From NCBI GenBank assembly GCA_028280615.1, contig JANQLK010000057.1, positions 168,798-232,797 of the forward strand: DNA of 64,000 bases, in the 5' to 3' direction. Under the pieces are notes generated by a model, which did no database searches, had not been told where the DNA came from, and was given only the letters and a program-made list of their open reading frames with translations. Positions 58,697 to 64,000 of the stretch are shown here, one piece after another (positions within the stretch are counted from its first letter, which is position 1; every line of letters starts with the position of its first letter). Origin of the DNA: Woeseiaceae bacterium. Lineage in GTDB: Bacteria > Pseudomonadota > Gammaproteobacteria > Steroidobacterales > Woeseiaceae. Made by a program: the position numbers and the translations under genes.

Positions 58697-61036
58697 CTAG
58701 TACGCCAGTCGGAAATTGACGCCGAAGTATCGGGCGGCATCGCGCGGAATCTGGTAGCGGAAGCCATCGCCCGAGTACGTCGTCGTGTAACTTTCGTCGG
58801 TCAGGTTTTTGCCGATCAGCGTGAAGCTCAGGCGCTCGTCCTCGCTGTACCAGCCGAACGCGCCGTTCAGGATGCTGTAGTCCGGCAGCAGGAACGGATT
58901 CTCGTCTTCCTGGCCGATGTTTCCGGACAGCTTCTCGTCCGTGTAGATGTAGCTGCCGTCGAGCTGGAAGCGGCTGCCGCCCGGCAGCGGAAACTCCCAG
59001 CTGATCGCCGTCGAAACCTTGACGTCGGGCGCGAACGGCAGCGGCGCGCCGCGCGTCGATTCCGCCTCCGAGAACGCGGCACCGCCCGTCAGGCTCACGT
59101 TGTCGGTCGGCTGCCAGAGGAAATCGAACTCGAAGCCCTGGGTCGTGACCGTGCCGCCGTTCGTGAAGCCCGTGATCGTCGTGCCGTCCGAATCGTCGAA
59201 GTCGTTGGCCTGGAAGTTGTCGATCTCGGTGTCGTAGATCGCGAAGTTGAACAGGCCGAACGGGAAGGTCATCTTCAGGCCCACTTCGATCGCGTCGGAT
59301 TCCTCGGCGTCGATCGGCGCGAGGTCGTCGGGGTCCATGTTGTAGAACACGTTGAAAGCTGGTCCCTTGTAGCCCGTCGCGTAGGTCACGTAGGTGTTGG
59401 CCCAGTCCGCGAACTGCCACTGCAGGCCGATGCGGCCGGAGACGTTGGTCTCGTCGGTGGAGCCGTCGAAGTTCGTGTCCGACTGGTTGTTCGGCGGCGC
59501 CGTCGGGTCGTCGGGGTCGCGCTCGCCGAATCGCGGCCGGACACCGACGCCGCGGCGGCCGAACGGGTCGTTGTTGCGGCGCGTGTGGCTGAACGAGACG
59601 TCGTCCACGGTGTAGCGCAGGCCGCCGAGCAGCGTGAACGTGTCGCTGATCGCGTAGGTGCCGTCGGCGAACACGGCGAAGTTGTCGAACTCGGTCTTCA
59701 TGAAGCCCGTCGCATCAACGATGTCGTTGGCGTTGCAGGTGATGTCGTTGGCGGCGATGAAGTCCGCGATTTCCTGGTCGGTCGGGTCGCCCTGGTCGAG
59801 CGTGAATTCGATGTGGTTGCGAATCGCGGCATCGAGCTGGCCGCCGTTGTTCTGGCAGCTCGCAAAGCGCGTGAAGTTGCGCTCCGAGTCGATGTTCCAG
59901 TAGAACAGGCCGGCCTGCCATTCGAAGGCATTGCCCGTGTTGGATTCGATGCGGAATTCCTGCGAGAACTGCCGCCATTCCTGCGGGCCGATGTCGTGCA
60001 GCTGGAACGGTACGCCGAACACCGGCAGCGTGCTGTCGCCCGCGATCGACGTGAAGTCGCCCTCGCGGAACTCGGTGTTGTCCCAGGCGCGCTGCGCCGT
60101 GATCGAGACCAGCGAGTAGTCGCCGAGGTCCGCGCGCAGCTGCATCGAGAACGCCGTCGTCGAATCGAGTGTGCGGGTCTCGAAGTCGTGGTCGACGCGG
60201 CGCTGATCGAGGTCCAAGCCCGTGCCCGAGGGTGCGGCCTCGGAGTCCGGGTTGCGGCCCGACGGACGCGCTTCGAGGTCGGCGCAGCAGTCGTTGTCGG
60301 CCTGGTAGTCCTCGAAGATGAACAGCGCCTCGATGCTGTCAGTGACGTCGTATTCGACCATCGCGCGGATCGCTTCCCTGTCGTAGCCGTTGACGGTCTC
60401 GTTGTTGAACACGTTGTCGATGTAGCCGTCGAAGCGGCTGTTTAAGACCGTGATGCTCGCGCGGAGCTCGTCGGTCAGCGGCCCGCCGATGCGCGCCCTG
60501 AGCTGGTATTCGTTGTCTTCGTAGTAGGTGGCGTTGATGTAACCGTTCAACTCCTCGCCCGGGCGCTGCGTGGTGATGTTGACGACGCCGGCCGATGCGT
60601 TCTTGCCGAACAGCGTGCCCTGCGGGCCGCGCAGCACTTCGACGCGCTCGAGGTCGTAGAGGTCGCCGAAGGCCTGGCCCGAACGGCCGAGCACGACGCC
60701 GTCGACGACGGTCGAGACACTCGGCTCGGCGGCGACCGAGAACGAGATCGTGCCGATGCCGCGCACCGTGAGTGCGCTGTTGCGCGTGGTGTTGCCGGTA
60801 CGGAAGGATACCGACGGCACGAGCGCCTGCAGTTCTTCTAAGTTACTCGTGAACGAGCGTTCGATGGTCTGCTGGCCGAGCACCGAGACCGCGACTGGAA
60901 CGGCGCTTAGAGACTGTTCGCGTCGTTGCGCCGTAACGACGACTTCTTCGATCACGGACTGCGCGAGTGCCGGTGCCGTGAAACCAAACGCGCCTGCGAC
61001 GAGCGCCGCAAGCGTTACCCCCCTGAGAAACCGCAT
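58697..61036 (-). CDS. TonB-dependent receptor
   Basis: 779 residues from ATG 61036 with AAGGAG six bases upstream. Signal peptide MRFLRGVTLAALVAGAFGFT ending ALAQS; TonB-box-like SVIEEVVVTAQRREQSLSAV; plug VPVAVSVLGQQTIERSF, VRGIGTISFSVAAEPSVSTV, YDLERVEVLRGPQGTLFGKN; a 22-strand barrel ending DAARYFGVNFRLAY. Of the IroN/CirA-like class common for carbohydrates and other substrates in marine bacteria. Transport is into the periplasm, with the symporter gene upstream likely to take the substrate across the inner membrane. Confidence 0.95.
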   Translation of the reverse strand: MRFLRGVTLAALVAGAFGFTAPALAQSVIEEVVVTAQRREQSLSAVPVAVSVLGQQTIERSFTSNLEELQALVPSVSFRTGNTTRNSALTVRGIGTISFSVAAEPSVSTVVDGVVLGRSGQAFGDLYDLERVEVLRGPQGTLFGKNASAGVVNITTQRPGEELNGYINATYYEDNEYQLRARIGGPLTDELRASITVLNSRFDGYIDNVFNNETVNGYDREAIRAMVEYDVTDSIEALFIFEDYQADNDCCADLEARPSGRNPDSEAAPSGTGLDLDQRRVDHDFETRTLDSTTAFSMQLRADLGDYSLVSITAQRAWDNTEFREGDFTSIAGDSTLPVFGVPFQLHDIGPQEWRQFSQEFRIESNTGNAFEWQAGLFYWNIDSERNFTRFASCQNNGGQLDAAIRNHIEFTLDQGDPTDQEIADFIAANDITCNANDIVDATGFMKTEFDNFAVFADGTYAISDTFTLLGGLRYTVDDVSFSHTRRNNDPFGRRGVGVRPRFGERDPDDPTAPPNNQSDTNFDGSTDETNVSGRIGLQWQFADWANTYVTYATGYKGPAFNVFYNMDPDDLAPIDAEESDAIEVGLKMTFPFGLFNFAIYDTEIDNFQANDFDDSDGTTITGFTNGGTVTTQGFEFDFLWQPTDNVSLTGGAAFSEAESTRGAPLPFAPDVKVSTAISWEFPLPGGSRFQLDGSYIYTDEKLSGNIGQEDENPFLLPDYSILNGAFGWYSEDERLSFTLIGKNLTDESYTTTYSGDGFRYQIPRDAARYFGVNFRLAY

Positions 61037-61126
61037 CGATTGCTCCTTTTTGATTGCCCATGACGGGGGCCATCGCCGTCGCCTGATGCATGCCAACTAC
61101 GCCCCCGTCGTCAGTCTGCTCGACCA

Positions 61127-61162
61127 GTTCTACTACTCCGTCCCGAAAAATGCAAACGTTTG
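61127..61162 (-). promoter_or_regulatory. Receptor promoter with LacI-type operator
   Basis: On the minus strand, -35 TTGCAT (61155-61150), 17-base spacer and -10 TAGAAC (61132-61127). CAAACGTTTG, a perfect CG-centred palindrome typical of LacI-family operators, lies at 61153-61162 and overlaps the -35. Confidence 0.6.
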
Positions 61163-61244
61163 GATTTTCGTCGCGTATCCCATGTGGTCGGAAAATCATA
61201 GGTTTGAGCGAGTCGCGAGAATCCCGGGGCGGCCACCCCTCGTG

Positions 61245-62945
61245 TCAGACGGAGGCCAGCCGGCGCCGCCCGAGCGCCCACACGGCGACGTTCAGGAGCG
61301 AGAGCCCGCCCAGGAGCACCCAGAACAACGCGCTGATTCCGCCGACAAGCCCGACCGGCGAGAACAGGAGGTACAGGAACACGACCGCGGAGAGCAGCGT
61401 GAACGCGACGGGGTAGGCGAAACGCCACGGGGTCAGGTCGACGAGATCGCGGCGCTCGTAGCTCCAGGCCCTGGGCATCGGCTTCAAGCGGCCGATCGCG
61501 AGCATGATCCCGACCTCGAGCACGAACAACACGCCGTAGAGATGCAGGAAGTGCATCGTGATGACGTCGTCGAACACGAACTTCGCGAGTCCGTAGGCGA
61601 GGACATGGAACACGATGACGATCTTCGCGCCGAGCGCGGGCACGCGGCGCGTGAAGAGTCCCACGATGACGATGACCACGACCGGGATGTTGTAGAAGCC
61701 CGTGAAGATGCGAATGATCTGCCACAGGCCCTCGGGCGCGTATTGCAGGAGCGGAGCGACGAGAAACGAGAACAGCGCGATGATGATCGAGGCGTACTTC
61801 GCGACCCTGACCATCTCGCTGTCGCCCATCGGCGTTTTCTTGAGCGGCGCGTAGATGTCGAGCGTGAACAGCGTCGCGGCCGAGTTCAAGAGCGAGTTGA
61901 ACGAGCTGAAGACGGCGCCCAACAGCACGGCCAAAAAGAAGCCGCCGAGGTAGGCGGGCAGGTAGTCGCTGATGAGCTTCGGGTAGGCCTGGTCGATCGA
62001 TGTCAGACCTTCGCCGTAGAGGTGAAAGGCGATGACCCCGGGAATCATCATCATGAACGGCACCATGATCTTGAAAAAGCCCGAGAACAGAACGCCCTTC
62101 TGACCTTCGGCGAGGTCCTTCGCGCCGAGCGTGCGCTGGATGACGTACTGATTGGTGCACCAGTAGAAGAGGTTCGCGAAGATCATGCCCGTGAACAGCG
62201 TGCCGAACGGCGTGGGGTCCTCGGGCCCGCCGATCGCGTTGAGCTTGTGAGTGTGATTCGACGTGATCGTCGCGAGGCCCTTGGCGGCGCTGCCGTCGCC
62301 GAGTGCCACGAGTCCCAGGACAGGCACGAGGATGCCGATGATCAGCAGGCCGACACCGTTGAGCGTGTCCGACACGGCAACGGCTTTCAGGCCGCCGAAA
62401 ATCGCGTACACGGCGCCGACGCTGCCGATAGCGACGATCGTCACGACCAGCGCCTCCGGGTAGGAGAGGTTCAGAAGGCTCGGCACGTCGAACAGCAGCA
62501 GGACCGCGATGGAGCCCGAGTACAGGACCGACGGTATGGTCACGAGCCCGTAGCCGACCATGAACAGGATGACCGACATGCGCCGGACCGTGTCGTCGAA
62601 GCGGTTGTTCAGGAACTCGGGCAGCGTCGTGAACGCGCCGGCCAGGTAGCGCGGCAGGAAGATCAGCGCCATGCAGATCGTCGCGAACGCGGCCGTTACC
62701 TCCCACGCCATGCTGCTAAGGTTGAATCCGTAGGCCGAGCCGTTCAGGCCGATGAGCTGCTCGGCCGAGAGGTTCGTGAGCAGCATCGAGCCCGCGATGA
62801 ACACGCCGGTCAGCCCGCGCCCGGCCAGGAAGTAGCCGTCCTTCGTGTCGACCTCGCCGCGGGTCTTGCGCCACGAGACGAACGCCACGAGCGCCATGAA
62901 AAACGCACAGCTCGCGAGCGTCAGAACCAGGTTCTCTGCGACCAT
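61245..62945 (-). CDS. Sodium:solute symporter family protein
   Basis: 566 residues from ATG 62945 with GGAG upstream. About 14 membrane helices. Signatures of the SSS/SGLT fold: DGYFLAGRGLTGVFIAGSML, LTNLSAEQLIGLNGSAYGFN, YAIFGGLKAVAVSDTLNGVG, and the second Na site region LLGAVFSSFNSLLNSAATLF. SGLT-like members carry sugars or inositols with Na+. It lies upstream of the receptor on the same strand but the receptor has its own promoter. The C-terminus includes extra helices (LFVLEVGIMLAIGRLKPMPR). Confidence 0.92.
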   Translation of the reverse strand: MVAENLVLTLASCAFFMALVAFVSWRKTRGEVDTKDGYFLAGRGLTGVFIAGSMLLTNLSAEQLIGLNGSAYGFNLSSMAWEVTAAFATICMALIFLPRYLAGAFTTLPEFLNNRFDDTVRRMSVILFMVGYGLVTIPSVLYSGSIAVLLLFDVPSLLNLSYPEALVVTIVAIGSVGAVYAIFGGLKAVAVSDTLNGVGLLIIGILVPVLGLVALGDGSAAKGLATITSNHTHKLNAIGGPEDPTPFGTLFTGMIFANLFYWCTNQYVIQRTLGAKDLAEGQKGVLFSGFFKIMVPFMMMIPGVIAFHLYGEGLTSIDQAYPKLISDYLPAYLGGFFLAVLLGAVFSSFNSLLNSAATLFTLDIYAPLKKTPMGDSEMVRVAKYASIIIALFSFLVAPLLQYAPEGLWQIIRIFTGFYNIPVVVIVIVGLFTRRVPALGAKIVIVFHVLAYGLAKFVFDDVITMHFLHLYGVLFVLEVGIMLAIGRLKPMPRAWSYERRDLVDLTPWRFAYPVAFTLLSAVVFLYLLFSPVGLVGGISALFWVLLGGLSLLNVAVWALGRRRLASV

Positions 62946-63046
62946 CGCTCCCCCCAAAGTGGCGGGATACGCTACGCGATGCAACGGCGGCTTGGCAAAT
63001 TGACGGCTACCGATGCGCGCGCGAATCGTTCAGAATGCGCGCCCTG

Positions 63047-63811
63047 ATGGCGAAGAAACGAACAAAGAAGCGCGCGAAGAAGGCCGGCAGGAAGCGCACG
63101 CGAAAGAAGCGAAAAAGCTCGGCCGGGCAGCCCGGGGCGCTGCGCCGCTCGCTGCGGATTTTTCTGTATGCTGCCGCGGGCTTCGTCGTCCTGAGCGTGG
63201 CGCTCGTGCTGCCGCTGCGCTGGAACGCGCCGAACATGACGATGTTCATGTTCGTCGACGACAGCGACGAGTTTCGCTACGAGTGGGTGGACTGGGACGA
63301 GATAGGCACGAACCTCGCGCTCGCCGTCGTAGCGGCCGAAGACCAGCGCTTCGCCGACCACTTCGGCCTCGACGTCATGGCAATCCAAAAGGCGATCGAC
63401 GAACAGGACGAGCGCGGCAGCCTGCGCGGCGCATCGACGATCACCCAGCAGACGGTCAAGAACCTCTACCTCTGGTCCGGCCGCAGCTTCGTGCGAAAGA
63501 GTCTGGAAGCGTGGTTCGCCCTGGTCGCCGAAGCCTGCCTGCCGAAGCGCCGTATCCTGGAGATCTACCTGAACATCGCCGAACTCGGCCCGGGCATCTA
63601 CGGCGTAGGCGCTGCCAGCCGGCACTATTTCGGCAAGGAGCCGGCCAAGCTCACGGGCTCCGAGGCAGCCCTCATCGCCGCCATCCTGCCGAGCCCGCGC
63701 CGCTACCGGGTCGTCAATCCCACCCCGTTCGTACGCGAGCGCCGAGACTGGATCCTGAGCCAGATGCAGCGCCTGGAACGCGAGCGCTGGATTACGCGAA
63801 TCGACCGTTAG
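63047..63811 (+). CDS. mtgA: Monofunctional biosynthetic peptidoglycan transglycosylase
   Basis: 254 residues from ATG 63047 (ATG 63035 also possible, no ribosome site for either). A Lys/Arg-rich N-terminus of 30 residues precedes a single anchor (LRIFLYAAAGFVVLSVALVL). The GT51 domain has the catalytic Glu in ALAVVAAEDQRFADHFGLDV, GASTITQQTVKNLYLWSGRS and FVRKSLEAWFALVAEACLPK, then ILEIYLNIAELGPGIYGVGA and ASRHYFGKEPAKLTGSEAAL. It polymerises lipid II into glycan strands. There is no transpeptidase domain, as expected for MtgA. Confidence 0.95.
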   Translation: MAKKRTKKRAKKAGRKRTRKKRKSSAGQPGALRRSLRIFLYAAAGFVVLSVALVLPLRWNAPNMTMFMFVDDSDEFRYEWVDWDEIGTNLALAVVAAEDQRFADHFGLDVMAIQKAIDEQDERGSLRGASTITQQTVKNLYLWSGRSFVRKSLEAWFALVAEACLPKRRILEIYLNIAELGPGIYGVGAASRHYFGKEPAKLTGSEAALIAAILPSPRRYRVVNPTPFVRERRDWILSQMQRLERERWITRIDR

Positions 63812-63829
63812 GTGGGCATCTACGGCGGC

Positions 63830-63860
63830 TTGACTGCCCGCGTCCGGCCCGGTCTAATAC
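63830..63860 (+). promoter_or_regulatory. Probable tRNA-Phe promoter
   Basis: TTGACT at 63830-63835 and TAATAC at 63855-63860 (spacer 19; CTAATA gives 18). Two short hairpins follow in the leader: CGGGAT/ATCCCG near 63880 and CGCGG/CCGCG near 63905. Confidence 0.5.
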
Positions 63861-63930
63861 CCGGCCTGCAACGGGATCTCAAATCCCGACAAGCGAGCAC
63901 GAACGCGGCCCAAGACCGCGACCCGAATAC

Positions 63931-64000
<70 letters not shown>

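Noticed and set aside
58637..60445. Open frame of 602 residues on the plus strand opposite the TonB receptor
   Set aside because: Composition is Arg/Val/Glu-rich with no known domain; it is the antisense of a clear receptor gene, a common effect in G+C-rich DNA.

Overview
The window is a G+C-rich stretch of chromosome from a Gram-negative, aerobic, heterotrophic bacterium, most likely a gammaproteobacterium. Signs of this are TonB-dependent receptors and other outer-membrane barrels, the mutY-yggX pair, AsmA, MtgA and PEP carboxylase. I cannot name the genus. Non-consensus regions are the left edge (about 1-1000) and the lipoprotein gene at 28573-29427; both are visibly richer in A+T and look acquired.

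Left edge (1-2670): the tail of a large, probably RHS-type secreted protein, a closely spaced downstream gene that could be its immunity protein, two 41-bp repeats, a terminator, then a decayed RHS fragment joined in frame to a frameshifted TonB-receptor C-terminus. Next come ppc and a small gene upstream of it (2677-5736), an unrecognised 406-residue protein, and an SLC13-type permease.

The centrepiece is a complete unfused tryptophan operon, trpE-G-D-C-F-B-A plus a DUF2007/zinc-ribbon gene (9334-16132). It is preceded by a strong promoter, a 20-codon leader peptide with WWW, and a classical attenuator. The promoter is so close to the leader ATG that the leader mRNA is probably leaderless. 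On the opposite strand (22284-16139) lies a run with a DUF3604 protein, an outer-membrane barrel, a hydroxylysine-kinase-like enzyme, a phospho-lyase-like class III aminotransferase and a diheme cytochrome c.

From 22555 to 36957 are envelope and signalling genes: a MipA-like barrel, a SYLF protein, two small proteins, an ECF sigma/Ser-Thr kinase-TPR pair, a GGDEF-EAL protein with a degenerate EAL domain, a second sigma/anti-sigma/DUF4097 set, AsmA and an SRPBCC protein. From 36950 to 47275 are mutY-yggX, two-stop-overlapping SDR, a HAD phosphatase, an M48 peptidase operon, an outer-membrane barrel, the ergothioneine pair egtB-egtD, and an Lrp-type regulator divergent from alanine dehydrogenase.

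From 47429 to 52796 are an OmpR-type two-component system with candidate 11-bp-periodic operators, an SDR, a PucR-type regulator and a YCII-like protein. From 52962 to 62945 is a probable carbohydrate locus: a PQQ-type sugar dehydrogenase, a TauD-like oxygenase, aldo-keto reductase, Gfo/Idh/MocA oxidoreductase, LacI regulator, TonB receptor and Na+/solute symporter. A LacI-type palindrome overlaps the receptor promoter. The window closes with mtgA and a tRNA-Phe cut by the right edge. REP/REPIN elements occur at 28515 and 54161.
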